Shown: in pieces, positions 1-9,014 of the stretch
Layout: each line of letters starts with the position of its first letter
How positions within the stretch are numbered: position 1 is the first letter of the stretch
From: Microbulbifer sp. TB1203
GTDB taxonomy: Bacteria; Pseudomonadota; Gammaproteobacteria; Pseudomonadales; Cellvibrionaceae
Assembly (NCBI RefSeq): GCF_030997045.1
Contig: NZ_CP116899.1
Coordinates: 434,001 to 498,000 of the forward strand
Reading direction: 5' to 3'
DNA: 64,000 nt
Position numbers and translations under genes: made by a program
The notes under the pieces: generated by a model
What the model was told of the DNA's origin: nothing
Database searches by the model: none
The model's input: the letters and a program-made list of their open reading frames with translations, nothing else

Positions 1-1
1 T

Positions 2-889
2 CGCCTGCTGGAAGAGGAGGAGGGTGTGGCGGATCCCCAGGTGTTTGCCAATCGCAGCATTCCGGTGCAATCCCTGGAAAAGTTCACCTTTTCCCCGGAG
101 CAGGTGGTGGTGCTATTGAAGGGCGGCGAGGTCGGGGGGGCGGCACTCGCCGCGGCGGAGGCCGCCGGTGCCTGGATTCTGGACGGCGCGGATAACACCC
201 GCGGCGATGAGAGTGTGACCCTGCTCCATCCGCTGCTGAATCCCCGGGATATCGACGCCGCGGAGCGCAGATTGCTGGCGCTGCCCGTGCCGGGAGCGGC
301 GATGGTGGCGGAGGCACTGTTTCCACTGCGCGGGCAGTTGCAGGCGGTGGAGGTATTGTTGAACCAGCCGGTGTCTGCGCTGGGCAAGGCCGCGGTGGAT
401 TCCATGGCCGCACAGACCGCGCGTTTGTTCAGCGGTCAGGAGCCGGAAGTGGACCCGGCCATTGGCCAGCGCCTGGCATTCAACCAACTGAGCGCCAGCG
501 AACCACTGCTCTCCAGTGGTCACAGCCTCGGCGAACTGGCGTTGGTGCACGACTTGCGCCGGCTGCTCGGCGACAGCGTTGCGGTGGATGCCAGCATCAA
601 CACCGCGTCGGTGTTTCACGGCCAGCTGGCCAACCTGCGCATTGTATTAAAGGAGGAAGTGGCGCTGGACAAGTTGCGCGCACTGTTGCGCAATGGCGCG
701 CGTCTTCAATTGATGGAACGGCCTTCGGCGCAGGAGGCGGTTGGCGGTGAGGCGACCCTGATCGGACGCTTGCGGCAGAGCCTGCTCAGCAGGCACCAGA
801 TTAATTTTTGTACAGCATCGGATAATCTGCGTAAAGATGTGGCAATGAACTGCGCACAGATTGTTCACTTGTTGCTAAAAAACCACTGA
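2..889 (+). CDS. Usg-like aspartate-semialdehyde dehydrogenase homologue (5' end outside window)
   Basis: The frame is open from base 2, so the gene begins outside the window; the GTG at 26 is probably internal. About 295 residues are visible, against roughly 340 for the family, so only the N-terminal part of the nucleotide-binding domain is missing. The C-terminal part has the dimerisation-domain pattern of semialdehyde dehydrogenases, including the segment DASINTASVFHGQLANLRI. I see no clear catalytic-Cys motif in the middle region (SALGKAAVDSMAAQTARLF), which fits the Usg paralogue rather than an active Asd. Position directly upstream of fimV and truA is the usual place of this paralogue in pseudomonads. 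No function beyond the homology is claimed. Confidence 0.75.
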   Translation, partial: RLLEEEEGVADPQVFANRSIPVQSLEKFTFSPEQVVVLLKGGEVGGAALAAAEAAGAWILDGADNTRGDESVTLLHPLLNPRDIDAAERRLLALPVPGAAMVAEALFPLRGQLQAVEVLLNQPVSALGKAAVDSMAAQTARLFSGQEPEVDPAIGQRLAFNQLSASEPLLSSGHSLGELALVHDLRRLLGDSVAVDASINTASVFHGQLANLRIVLKEEVALDKLRALLRNGARLQLMERPSAQEAVGGEATLIGRLRQSLLSRHQINFCTASDNLRKDVAMNCAQIVHLLLKNH

Positions 890-1084
890 TAATTAATACT
901 TAGCCGCCATAGTGAAGGTTTCTTCTTAACTTCGTTTAAATGGGGATGGCGAGTAATTCGCCCGGGATGGAAGTCTGTCGTTGCGACAATCGCTCCATTG
1001 AACGTTTACTGTACAGTGATGGGGTTTTCTGAAGGTGCACATTTCGGAAATGCCCGGTGATTCTAACAATAAAGGGAATCGGAT

Positions 1085-3988
1085 ATGCGTGTGCGAAAGC
1101 TGGCACTAGCGGTTGGTCTGGTCAGCGCACTGGGTGGCAACGCGGCTCTGGCGCTTGGGCTGGGTGAGATCAAGCTGAACTCGACCCTCAATCAGCCTCT
1201 CGATGCAGAAATCAAACTGCTGCAAACACGCGGTCTTGGCGACAACGAAATCAAGGTGCGCCTCGCCGGCCACGAGGATTTTGAGCGGGCGGGCGTGGAC
1301 AGGTCCTACCTGCTTAACGAACTGAAATTTGATGTGGACTATTCCGGTGGCGAGCCGGTGATCCGCATATCCAGCCGTGTTCCCATTCGCGAACCCTTTC
1401 TGAATTTCCTGGTGGAGACCCGCTGGCCCAGCGGCCGGTTGCTGCGGGAGTACACCCTGCTGATGGATCTGCCAGCCTTCTCCGGCGAAATCGCGCAACA
1501 GCCGGTGCGCGCTGCCGAGCGAGAGCGTCAGCAGGTCCGCCGCCAGGCGCCGGTGCAGAAACCCCTCGAACAGACCCGGACCGAGCCGGTGCAGGCGCAG
1601 CAAGCACCCGAACCCCGGGAGCAGCAACCGCCGGCGGAAGAGCCCGAAGCGCAGCAACCTGTGGCGGAAGAACCGCTCGAGCTGCGCCGTGAGACACAGA
1701 CCGCCCAGGTTCAGGACGACAGCGGCAGCCGCGTGTACGGCCCGGTGGCCGCCAACCAGACCCTGTGGGAAATCGCCGTCGACAATCGCGTCGGCAATGG
1801 TCTCTCCGTGCAGCAGACCATGCTGGCGATCCAGCGCCTCAATCCCGACGCATTCATTAACGACAATATCAACCTGCTGAAGCGGGGCGCGGTGCTGCGC
1901 CTGCCCAGCGCCGAGGATGTGCGCGCGCTCACTCTTACCGAAGCCATTGCCGAAGTGGCCTCGCAGAACGAATCCTGGCGCCAGCGTTCGGTCGACGAAC
2001 CTGCCACCGGGGCTCCGCTGGACGCCCGTGCGGCCACCGCGGAAGCGCCCGCCGCTGAGAGTGTTGAGGGCCGGGTGAGTCTGGCTGCGCCGGGGGACAA
2101 CGAGTCCGTCCTGTCCGGTTCCGGCAGCGGCACTGGGGACAGCGAGGCCCTGGCCGGCGAGTTGACGGTTACCGAGGAGGAACTGGACAAATCGCGCCTG
2201 GAAAACGAGGAGTTGCAGGAGCGCATCTCGGAGCTGGATGAACAGATCGACACCATGGAGCGCCTGGTAGAGGTCTCCAACGAAGAAATGCAGGCCGTCC
2301 AGGCCGCCGCTGAACACTCCGGCTCCGAAGAGGCCGCCGTCGATGGCGCTCCGGAGGAAACCGAGGAGTTCACTGAAGCGGAAACCGCTGCCGGGGTGGA
2401 AGAAGCTCCAGTGGAAGAGGAAACCTCCGAGGAAGAGGTGGAAGCGGACAGCGACCGCAACCGGGTGGTAACGGTGCAGACCCAGCCGGAGCCCACCCTG
2501 GTGGACCGGCTGATGGACAATATCCAACTGATAGGGATCGCTGCGGGCGCCCTGTTGATCGGTCTGTTCGGTTTCTTCACCTGGCGCCGCCGCAAAGAGG
2601 AAGAGGAGGCCATGCGTCAGGTTGAGGCGGAGATGGCCGCCGAGCGCACCCTGGCCACAGCGCCGGAACTCGGCGAGGTGGACGAGAACCTGAGCGCTGT
2701 AGAAAACGTGCAGGTCGAAGACAATTTCGACCTGGACCAGTTGGATGACGTGGATACCGGCGATCCGGTTTCGGAAGCGGAAATCCACCTGTCCCTGGGC
2801 CAGTACGGCGACGCGGAGAATAAGCTGCTGGCCGGCCTGGAAACTGCGCGGGACAATGTGGAGGCGCGTCTGATGCTGCTCGAGGTGTACGCGCACCAGC
2901 AGAGTATCGACAAGTTTGACGATCACTATCGCCAGCTGCTCAGCGTCAGCGACGGCCCGGTTGCGGACCGCGCCGCGCGCCTGCGCGAGAGTATCGCCGG
3001 TGCGCCGCCGTTCGAGGCGCCGGCGATGGATTTCTCCAGCGAATCCCTGGAGGCCACGCAACTGGACGACATCAGTGCTTCTTTTGAAGATGATTTCTCC
3101 AGTGCGAGTTCCTCCTCCGGTTTCGAAAGCTCTTCTTCTTCCGATTTCGAAAGTGAAGGGGAGGGCGACAGCTCGCTGCTGGACGACCTGACCATGGACC
3201 TCTCCTTCGACAGCGGCAGCGATACCGCCGGAGATGACGACGGGGAATTCACTCTCGACCTGGAGCTGGATACCGATCTGGGTGGCGATACCACCGGCGA
3301 GCGGGAATCCGAATCCGAGGGTGAGGAATTCAACCTGGACGACCTGATGTCCGGTGGAGAGCTGGACCTCGGCGACATGGATGGGGGCACCGACAGCGCT
3401 GAGCCCGAGCAGACTGCGGAGAGCGACGACGGCGGGTTGGATTTCGACCTGGATCTCTCGCCCATGGAGGACGACAGCGCTGCGGAGTTGGAAGATTTCT
3501 CAACCTCCTCTGAAATTGCTTCGGAGGACGACCTGGGAGACCTCTCCCTGGACGACCTGGAGAGTTTCGGCGGCGAGCTGGACGGTGGCCTGGATCTGGA
3601 TTCCATCGACCTGGACGACATTGCCGGTCTGGATGGGTCCCTGGCCGCGGAGAGCGATACCGACGTCGCCGTGGCCGAGGAAAAGCCACTGCAGCCCCAG
3701 TCTCAGCCGCAACCCCAGCCGAAACAGGCCGCGGTCCAGGAGCCCGCCGCAGAGCAGGACGCATCGGCGGACCTGGGCGACCTGAGCTTCAATTTGGAGA
3801 GCGACCTGGACTCCGAACTGAATCTGCTCGAGGGCAGCGACGAGGTCAGCACCAAACTGGAACTGGCACAGGCCTACCTGGACATGGGTGACAGGGACGG
3901 CGCCAAGGACATCCTCTCCGAGGTAGTGGAGGAGGGCGGCGACGAACACAAGCGCCGCGCGAAGGAGATGCTGGAGCGGATGGCGTAA
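1085..3988 (+). CDS. fimV: FimV, peptidoglycan-binding polar hub protein
   Basis: This 967-aa inner-membrane protein belongs to the FimV/HubP family, which organises the cell pole and supports type IV pili. A signal peptide (about residues 1-23, ending ALA) is followed by the FimV N-terminal domain, a Pro/Gln/Glu-rich stretch, a LysM domain near 215-275 and a coiled coil around 360-410. A single membrane helix lies near 480-500, followed by the stop-transfer sequence WRRRK. The cytoplasmic part is very acidic, with Asp/Ser-rich repeats. It closes with the conserved FimV C-terminal domain (KLELAQAYLDMGDRDGAKDI). The ATG has a good ribosome site (AAAGGGA). A gap of about 195 bases separates it from the usg-like gene, so it probably has its own promoter. 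Confidence 0.95.
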   Translation: MRVRKLALAVGLVSALGGNAALALGLGEIKLNSTLNQPLDAEIKLLQTRGLGDNEIKVRLAGHEDFERAGVDRSYLLNELKFDVDYSGGEPVIRISSRVPIREPFLNFLVETRWPSGRLLREYTLLMDLPAFSGEIAQQPVRAAERERQQVRRQAPVQKPLEQTRTEPVQAQQAPEPREQQPPAEEPEAQQPVAEEPLELRRETQTAQVQDDSGSRVYGPVAANQTLWEIAVDNRVGNGLSVQQTMLAIQRLNPDAFINDNINLLKRGAVLRLPSAEDVRALTLTEAIAEVASQNESWRQRSVDEPATGAPLDARAATAEAPAAESVEGRVSLAAPGDNESVLSGSGSGTGDSEALAGELTVTEEELDKSRLENEELQERISELDEQIDTMERLVEVSNEEMQAVQAAAEHSGSEEAAVDGAPEETEEFTEAETAAGVEEAPVEEETSEEEVEADSDRNRVVTVQTQPEPTLVDRLMDNIQLIGIAAGALLIGLFGFFTWRRRKEEEEAMRQVEAEMAAERTLATAPELGEVDENLSAVENVQVEDNFDLDQLDDVDTGDPVSEAEIHLSLGQYGDAENKLLAGLETARDNVEARLMLLEVYAHQQSIDKFDDHYRQLLSVSDGPVADRAARLRESIAGAPPFEAPAMDFSSESLEATQLDDISASFEDDFSSASSSSGFESSSSSDFESEGEGDSSLLDDLTMDLSFDSGSDTAGDDDGEFTLDLELDTDLGGDTTGERESESEGEEFNLDDLMSGGELDLGDMDGGTDSAEPEQTAESDDGGLDFDLDLSPMEDDSAAELEDFSTSSEIASEDDLGDLSLDDLESFGGELDGGLDLDSIDLDDIAGLDGSLAAESDTDVAVAEEKPLQPQSQPQPQPKQAAVQEPAAEQDASADLGDLSFNLESDLDSELNLLEGSDEVSTKLELAQAYLDMGDRDGAKDILSEVVEEGGDEHKRRAKEMLERMA

Positions 3989-4005
3989 GGCCCGCTTCCC
4001 GCCCC

Positions 4006-4036
4006 AAAAACCTCGCACTGGCTGCGGGGTTTTTTT
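4006..4036 (+). terminator. Rho-independent terminator after fimV
   Basis: AAAAACCTCGCA pairs with TGCGGGGTTTTT across a 5-base loop, followed by a T run. It starts 18 bases after the fimV stop and separates fimV from truA. Confidence 0.85.
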
Positions 4037-4078
4037 ATTTTGGGAGATGGGATTCAGACCCGCTGCCCGCTACCGGTT

Positions 4079-4103
4079 GTAGGAGCGGCCGTTGGCCGCG
4101 ATC
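4079..4103 (+). repeat. REP-like palindrome, copy 1
   Basis: GTAGGAGCGGCC-GTT-GGCCGCGATC: a short palindromic core (GCGGCC/GGCCGC) with the fixed flank GTAGGA on one side and GATC on the other. This is the pseudomonad-type REP consensus. Three further sites in this window share it. Confidence 0.8.
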
Positions 4104-4121
4104 AGAGGTGGAACAAACGCA

Positions 4122-5015
4122 ATGCAGCGTGATTATATCTACAAACCCAACGGCGAAGTCCCCCCCGGCGAACAACTGCCCGCGGGCCTTCGCCGCCTTG
4201 CGCTGGGCGTCGAGTACTGCGGGGCGCGCCTGCACGGTTTCCAGAAGCAGGCATCCGCCGCAGAGACGGTGCAGGCCCACCTGGAGCAGGCACTGTCCAG
4301 CATCGCCAATGAGCCCGTGACCCTGGTATGCGCCGGCCGCACCGACGCCGGCGTACACGCCACCAACCAGGTGATTCACTTCGACACCCGCGCAGTGCGG
4401 CCGCAGCGCGCCTGGGTGCAGGGCGTCAACACCCGCTTGCCGGATTCAGTGCGGGTGCGCTGGGCGCGGGAGGTGCCGGCGCAATTCCACGCGCGCTTCT
4501 CCGCCCGCGCGCGCAGCTACCGCTACCTGATCCACAGCGCGCCCACCCGCTCGGCCCAGGCCGCTGCGGAGGTGACTTGGACCCAGCACCCGCTGGATAT
4601 TGAGGCCATGCGCAAAGGTGCCGCCCACCTGTTGGGGCGGCACGATTTCACCAGCTTCCGCGCCAGCCAATGCCAGTCGAAAAGCCCGGTGCGCGACCTC
4701 ACCCGCCTGGATATCGCCCGCGTCGGCCAGCTGATCGTATTGGAGGTGAGCGCCAACGCCTTTCTCCACCATATGGTGCGCAATATCACCGGCGTGCTGA
4801 TGGCGGTGGGTCGCGGCGAGAGAAAGCCGGAGTGGGTGAAGGCAGTCCTGGAGTCCCGCGACCGCACCGCCGGCGGCGTCACCGCGCCGCCGTTCGGGCT
4901 CTATCTGGTGGATGTGCAGTACCCACGGGAGTTCAACCTGCCCGAATCGGAACCGGGACCGCTGCTGGTGCCCCTGCCCCTCGGCGGGCTGGGTGCGGAA
5001 ACGCCACTTTTGTAG
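4122..5015 (+). CDS. truA: tRNA pseudouridine(38-40) synthase TruA
   Basis: Converts uridines 38-40 of the tRNA anticodon arm to pseudouridine. The catalytic motif CAGRTDAGVHATNQV contains the essential Asp, and the family segment FLHHMVRNITGVL is near the C-terminus. I chose ATG 4122, which follows GAGGTGG. The in-frame TTG at 4092 would place the start inside the REP palindrome. The protein is 297 aa, slightly longer than E. coli TruA because of an N-terminal extension and a Pro/Gly/Leu-rich tail. The stop codon lies inside the next REP element. It sits between fimV and trpF, the usual Pseudomonas order. Confidence 0.95.
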   Translation: MQRDYIYKPNGEVPPGEQLPAGLRRLALGVEYCGARLHGFQKQASAAETVQAHLEQALSSIANEPVTLVCAGRTDAGVHATNQVIHFDTRAVRPQRAWVQGVNTRLPDSVRVRWAREVPAQFHARFSARARSYRYLIHSAPTRSAQAAAEVTWTQHPLDIEAMRKGAAHLLGRHDFTSFRASQCQSKSPVRDLTRLDIARVGQLIVLEVSANAFLHHMVRNITGVLMAVGRGERKPEWVKAVLESRDRTAGGVTAPPFGLYLVDVQYPREFNLPESEPGPLLVPLPLGGLGAETPLL

Positions 5016-5036
5016 GAGCGGCCGTTGGCCGCGACC
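5011..5036 (+). repeat. REP-like palindrome, copy 2, containing the truA stop codon
   Basis: TGTAGGAGCGGCC-GTT-GGCCGCGAC is almost identical to copy 1. The TAG of its conserved GTAGGA flank is the stop codon of truA (5013-5015). Confidence 0.8.
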
Positions 5037-5153
5037 TGGATCGCGAGTATCCCAAAACCCGATCACAGGCGGCAGTCGTCCCCATAACAACTTTGCCCAT
5101 CCCGCGGGAACTGCTAGTATCGCGGGCTCCTTTAATTTTGAACGGCCGGTCGA

Positions 5154-5765
5154 ATGCGCGTAAAAATCTGCGGCATTACCACTATCGATGATGCGCGGAT
5201 CGCAGTGGATGCCGGTGCCGATGCCCTTGGCCTGGTGTTTTACTCGGCCAGTCCTCGCTGTATCGACGGTGAACGGGCGGCGGCTGTCGCCGCGGGGGTA
5301 TCGCCCTTCGTCACCCTCACAGGTTTGTTTGTGAATGCCACGGCGGCGGAGGTTGAACAGGTGTTGGCGCAGGTGCCGCTCAACCTGCTGCAGTTCCACG
5401 GCGATGAGAGCGCCGAGTATTGCGAGCAGTTCCGGCGCCCCTATATCAAGGCGCTGCGCATGAAAGACGGCCTGGATGTACTCGCGGCCATGGCGGCGCA
5501 CCCGAAAGCGCGGGGATTTCTGCTCGACGCCTACCGCCCCGGGGTGCCCGGCGGCACCGGTGAAACCTTCGACTGGCAGCGGGTGCCCCAAGACAGCGGG
5601 CGCGAAGTCATACTCGCCGGCGGCCTGACCCCGGACAATGTGGCCGCGGCCATCGCCGCGGCGCGGCCGCAGGCGGTGGATGTCAGCGGCGGCGTGGAGG
5701 CGACGCCGGGGCGCAAGGACCATAACAAGGTCAGGGAATTTGTTCAGGCGGCCAAAGGCCGGTGA
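5154..5765 (+). CDS. trpF: Phosphoribosylanthranilate isomerase TrpF
   Basis: Third committed step of tryptophan synthesis, isomerising N-(5-phosphoribosyl)anthranilate to CdRP. This is a 203-aa TIM barrel. The N-terminal KICGIT motif carries the catalytic Cys, and the Asp-containing loop is LLDAYRPGVPGGTGETF. The phosphate-binding segment LAGGLTPDNV and the closing SGGVE segment are intact. It is followed 47 bases later by trpB. The order trpF-trpB-trpA without the other trp genes is the normal split arrangement in pseudomonads and relatives. Confidence 0.96.
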   Translation: MRVKICGITTIDDARIAVDAGADALGLVFYSASPRCIDGERAAAVAAGVSPFVTLTGLFVNATAAEVEQVLAQVPLNLLQFHGDESAEYCEQFRRPYIKALRMKDGLDVLAAMAAHPKARGFLLDAYRPGVPGGTGETFDWQRVPQDSGREVILAGGLTPDNVAAAIAAARPQAVDVSGGVEATPGRKDHNKVREFVQAAKGR

Positions 5766-5812
5766 TGAGTGGTTGGTGGTTAGTGATCAGTGGGAAACGG
5801 AGTCTTTAAAAA

Positions 5813-7030
5813 GTGAGTGATTCAGACGTGGTGGATTTTTCTGCTTATCCGGATGCCGGCGGGCACTTCGGTCCATATGGCGGCCGTTTTGTGTCGGAGA
5901 CGCTGATCAGCGCGCTGGATGAGTTGCAGGCGATGTATTCGAGCCTGAAAGACGATCCGGAATTCCAGGCCGCCTTCGACTACGATCTCGCCCACTACGT
6001 GGGCCGCCCCTCGCCGCTGTACCTGGCCGAGCGGCTGACGGCGCAGGCCGGCGGCGCGCGCATCTGGCTCAAGCGCGAGGACCTGAATCACACCGGCGCG
6101 CACAAGGTAAACAACACCGTGGGCCAGGCGCTGCTGGCCAAGCGCAGCGGCAAGAGCCGCGTGATCGCCGAGACCGGTGCCGGCCAGCACGGCGTCGCCA
6201 CCGCCACCGTGGCCGCGCGCCTGGGATTGAAATGCGCGGTGTACATGGGCGCGGAGGACGTCAAGCGCCAATCCCCCAATGTCTACCGCATGAAATTGCT
6301 CGGTGCGGAAGTGATTCCAGTGGAATCCGGCTCCAAGACCCTGAAGGATGCCATGAACGAGGCCATGCGCGACTGGGTCACCAACGTGGATGACACCTTC
6401 TACATTATCGGCACCGTTGCCGGCCCCCACCCCTATCCGCAACTGGTACGGGATTTCAACTCGGTGATCGGCCGTGAGGCGCGCCGCCAGAGCCTGGAGG
6501 AATTCGGTCGTCTGCCGGACGCCCTGGTAGCCTGTGTGGGCGGCGGCTCCAACGCCATCGGCCTGTTCCACCCCTTCCTGAATGACAGTGAAGTGAAAAT
6601 GTACGGCGTGGAAGCGGGCGGCGAGGGCCTGGCCACCGGCCGTCACGCGGCGCCGCTGAACGAGGGCGTGCCGGGCATACTGCACGGCAACCGCACTTAC
6701 CTGATGGAGGATGAAGACGGCCAGATTATCGAGACCCACTCGGTTTCCGCGGGCCTCGACTACCCGGGGGTGGGCCCGGAGCACGCCTGGCTGAAGGATA
6801 TCGGCCGCGTGGAATACGTAACCGCGGACGACAGCGAGGCCCTGGACGCCTTCCGCAAACTCACCCGCACCGAGGGCATCCTGCCGGCGCTGGAGTCCAG
6901 CCACGCGGTGGCCTACGCGCTGAAGCTGGCCGCCACCATGACGCCGGAACAGAACATCGTGGTCAACCTGTCCGGCCGCGGCGACAAGGATATTTTTACC
7001 GTAGCCGCCATCGACGGCATCAAAGTGTAG
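5813..7030 (+). CDS. trpB: Tryptophan synthase beta subunit
   Basis: Condenses indole with serine, using PLP. The 405-aa protein has the PLP-lysine motif NHTGAHKVNN, the phosphate loop GGGSNA and the beta-chain opening GPYGGRFVSETL. The start is GTG 5813, preceded by an AT-rich stretch with only a weak ribosome site. The 47-base gap after trpF contains a simple GGTTGGTGGTTAGTGATCAG string. The TAG stop (7028-7030) lies within a REP element. TrpB acts as an alpha2-beta2 complex with the next gene's product. Confidence 0.97.
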   Translation: MSDSDVVDFSAYPDAGGHFGPYGGRFVSETLISALDELQAMYSSLKDDPEFQAAFDYDLAHYVGRPSPLYLAERLTAQAGGARIWLKREDLNHTGAHKVNNTVGQALLAKRSGKSRVIAETGAGQHGVATATVAARLGLKCAVYMGAEDVKRQSPNVYRMKLLGAEVIPVESGSKTLKDAMNEAMRDWVTNVDDTFYIIGTVAGPHPYPQLVRDFNSVIGREARRQSLEEFGRLPDALVACVGGGSNAIGLFHPFLNDSEVKMYGVEAGGEGLATGRHAAPLNEGVPGILHGNRTYLMEDEDGQIIETHSVSAGLDYPGVGPEHAWLKDIGRVEYVTADDSEALDAFRKLTRTEGILPALESSHAVAYALKLAATMTPEQNIVVNLSGRGDKDIFTVAAIDGIKV

Positions 7031-7051
7031 GAGCGGGCCATGCCCGCGATC
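7026..7051 (+). repeat. REP-like palindrome, copy 3, containing the trpB stop codon
   Basis: TGTAGGAGCGGGCC-AT-GCCCGCGATC: the core has changed from GCGGCC to GCGGGC on both arms, so the pairing is kept. The flank again supplies the TAG stop of the upstream gene (trpB). Confidence 0.8.
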
Positions 7052-7069
7052 GGCTTTAGGAATGATTTC

Positions 7070-7879
7070 GTGATAACAGAAAACCGCATCGACCGCCGTT
7101 TTGCCCAACTGCGCGCCGAGGGCCGCAAGGCGCTGGTGACCTATATCGTCGCCGGCGACGGCGGCCTGGAAAATACCGTGCCGATGATGCACCAGTTGGT
7201 GGAGGCCGGTTCCGACCTGATCGAGCTGGGTGTGCCTTTCTCCGATCCCATGGCCGAGGGGCCGGTGATCCAAAAGGGCCACGAGCGGGCCCTCGAGCAC
7301 AAGTCATCCCTGCGCAAGTGCCTGGAGCTGGTGAAGGAATTCCGCCGCGAGGACGGGGAGACCCCGGTAATCCTGATGGGTTACGCCAACCCCATTGAAA
7401 AAATGGGCGCGGAGCAGTTCGCCGATGCGGCCCGGGATGCCGGTGTGGACGGCGCGCTCACCGTGGACCTGCCGGCGGAAGAGGCGGGGCCATTGAATCA
7501 GCTGCTGGGCGAGCGCGGCCTGCGCAATATTTTCCTGCTCACGCCGACCACCAGCGAAGAGCGCATCGGAGCGATTACCCGGCTGGCCAGCGGCTTTGTC
7601 TACTATGTTTCCCTGAAGGGAGTCACCGGCGCCGGGCACCTGGACCTGGATTCGGTGCGGGACAACCTGGCGCGCATCCGCCGCCACACCGACTTGCCGC
7701 TGTGCGTGGGTTTCGGTATCAAGGACGGCGCCTCCGCCCGCGCGGTGAGTGAACCTGGCGACGGTGCGGTTGTGGGCAGCGTACTGGTATCCATCATCGG
7801 CGAGGCACGGGATGCCGCCGAGGCCAAAGGCAAAATCACATCGCTGGTCGGCGAAATGCGCGCGGCACTGGATGCGTAA
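7070..7879 (+). CDS. trpA: Tryptophan synthase alpha subunit
   Basis: Cleaves indole-3-glycerol phosphate to indole, which is channelled to TrpB. Catalytic Glu and Asp are visible in LIELGVPFSDPMAEGP, and the phosphate-binding loop is VGFGIKDG. I place the start at GTG 7070 (about 269 aa), after TAGGAATG; it matches the family opening RIDRRFAQLRAEG. An in-frame ATG at 7040 would begin inside the REP element. The REP sits between two genes whose products work in one complex, so it does not obviously end transcription. Confidence 0.95.
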   Translation: MITENRIDRRFAQLRAEGRKALVTYIVAGDGGLENTVPMMHQLVEAGSDLIELGVPFSDPMAEGPVIQKGHERALEHKSSLRKCLELVKEFRREDGETPVILMGYANPIEKMGAEQFADAARDAGVDGALTVDLPAEEAGPLNQLLGERGLRNIFLLTPTTSEERIGAITRLASGFVYYVSLKGVTGAGHLDLDSVRDNLARIRRHTDLPLCVGFGIKDGASARAVSEPGDGAVVGSVLVSIIGEARDAAEAKGKITSLVGEMRAALDA

Positions 7880-8045
7880 CCCGGTGCGCATGGCGCACCT
7901 ACCTGAATGGCGGAGTGGCCAGAAAGCCCGGTGCTGCGACTGATCTGGCCAAGTCTGCCGTTTCGCTTAGTGTTTTAATTCTCAGCCTGAAAAATACCGG
8001 CTGGTAGAATAGCGCCGGCCTGGAAAAAAACCATCGGAAGACGAG

Positions 8046-8900
8046 ATGAGCTGGTTAGAAAAAATTGTCCCCGCAGTAATCCGCACCGAGCGCCGCAAGG
8101 GCGCCAGCAAGGTTCCGGAGGGCGTGTGGAAAAAGTGCGTCAAGTGCGACGCCATGCTCTACCGCCCGGAGCTGGAGCGCAATCTGGATGTGTGCCCCAA
8201 GTGCGACCACCACTTCCGTATCGGCGCCCGCCGCCGCCTGGATATGTTCCTCGACGAAGAGGAGCGCGAGGAGCTGGCCACCGACGTGGTGCCGGTGGAC
8301 CGCCTGAAATTCAAGGACGTAAAAAAATACAAGGACCGCCTCACCCAGGCGCAGAAGGCGACCGGGGAAAAGGACGCATTGATTGCCATGCGAGGCACCC
8401 TGAAGGGCAAACCCCTGGTGGCGGTGGCCTTCGAGTTCGCGTTTCACGGTGGTTCCATGGGCTATGTGGTGGGTGAGCGCTTCACCCGTGCGGCCCAGCG
8501 CGCGCTGGATGAGGGTATCCCACTGGTGTGCTTTTCCGCTACCGGCGGCGCGCGCATGCAGGAGGCGCTGATCTCACTGATGCAGATGGCCAAGACCTCC
8601 GCGGTGCTGGAGAAGCTGAAAATGGCCGGTGTGCCCTATATCTCCATCATGACCGACCCGGTCTACGGCGGCGTGTCCGCCTCCCTGGCCCTGCTGGGAG
8701 ACATCAACGCCGCCGAGCCCGGCGCCCGCGCCGGTTTTGCCGGCCCCAATATCATCGAGCAGACCATCCGCCAGAAGCTGCCCAAGGGATTCCAGCGCAG
8801 CGAGTTCCTGCTGGAGCACGGCGCCATCGATATGATCATTCCCCGCGCGGAGATGCGCAGAACGGTTGCGCGGTTGCTGGGCAAGCTGACCGCTGCGTAA
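8046..8900 (+). CDS. accD: Acetyl-CoA carboxylase carboxyltransferase beta subunit
   Basis: Carboxyltransferase subunit of acetyl-CoA carboxylase, the first step of fatty-acid synthesis. The 284-aa protein opens with the expected four-Cys zinc ribbon (CVKC ... CPKC) at about residues 26-48, followed by the crotonase-type domain. Conserved Gly-rich segments FSATGGARMQE and DPVYGGVSASLA bind the CoA ester. It lies between trpA and folC, as in Pseudomonas and E. coli (accD-folC). Confidence 0.97.
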   Translation: MSWLEKIVPAVIRTERRKGASKVPEGVWKKCVKCDAMLYRPELERNLDVCPKCDHHFRIGARRRLDMFLDEEEREELATDVVPVDRLKFKDVKKYKDRLTQAQKATGEKDALIAMRGTLKGKPLVAVAFEFAFHGGSMGYVVGERFTRAAQRALDEGIPLVCFSATGGARMQEALISLMQMAKTSAVLEKLKMAGVPYISIMTDPVYGGVSASLALLGDINAAEPGARAGFAGPNIIEQTIRQKLPKGFQRSEFLLEHGAIDMIIPRAEMRRTVARLLGKLTAA

Positions 8901-8907
8901 ATAACCC

Positions 8908-8998
8908 TGTAGGAGCGGCCCATGGCCGCGATCGTTTTATGCTGCGAAGCGAGATCGATCGCGGCCATGGGCGGATGGCCGCCCCGCCGCTCCTACAA
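8908..8998. repeat. Pair of inverted REP-like elements between accD and folC
   Basis: A forward copy (TGTAGGAGCGGCC-CAT-GGCCGCGATCG, 8908-8933) faces an inverted copy (CGATCGCGGCCATGGGC ... GCCGCTCCTACA, about 8956-8998) that carries a small internal duplication (GGCGGATGGCC). The pair could fold into one long hairpin on either strand, the BIME arrangement, and might stop or stabilise transcripts between the two genes. Its last bases are only 16 bases before the folC start. Confidence 0.8.
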
Positions 8999-9014
8999 AT
9001 CTCTGTTCTGATCT

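Noticed and set aside
1106..3061. 651-codon minus-strand frame across fimV
   Set aside because: Shadow of the FimV coding region with its signal peptide, LysM and C-terminal domains.
5766..5812. Leader peptide or attenuator before trpB
   Set aside because: The 47-base gap holds no Trp-rich leader ORF and no alternative stem-loops.
7905..7950. GGCGGAGTGGCCAGAAAGC, which looks like the start of a Leu/Ser tRNA
   Set aside because: No matching acceptor stem, anticodon arm or T loop (GGTTCRAAT) follows; not a tRNA.
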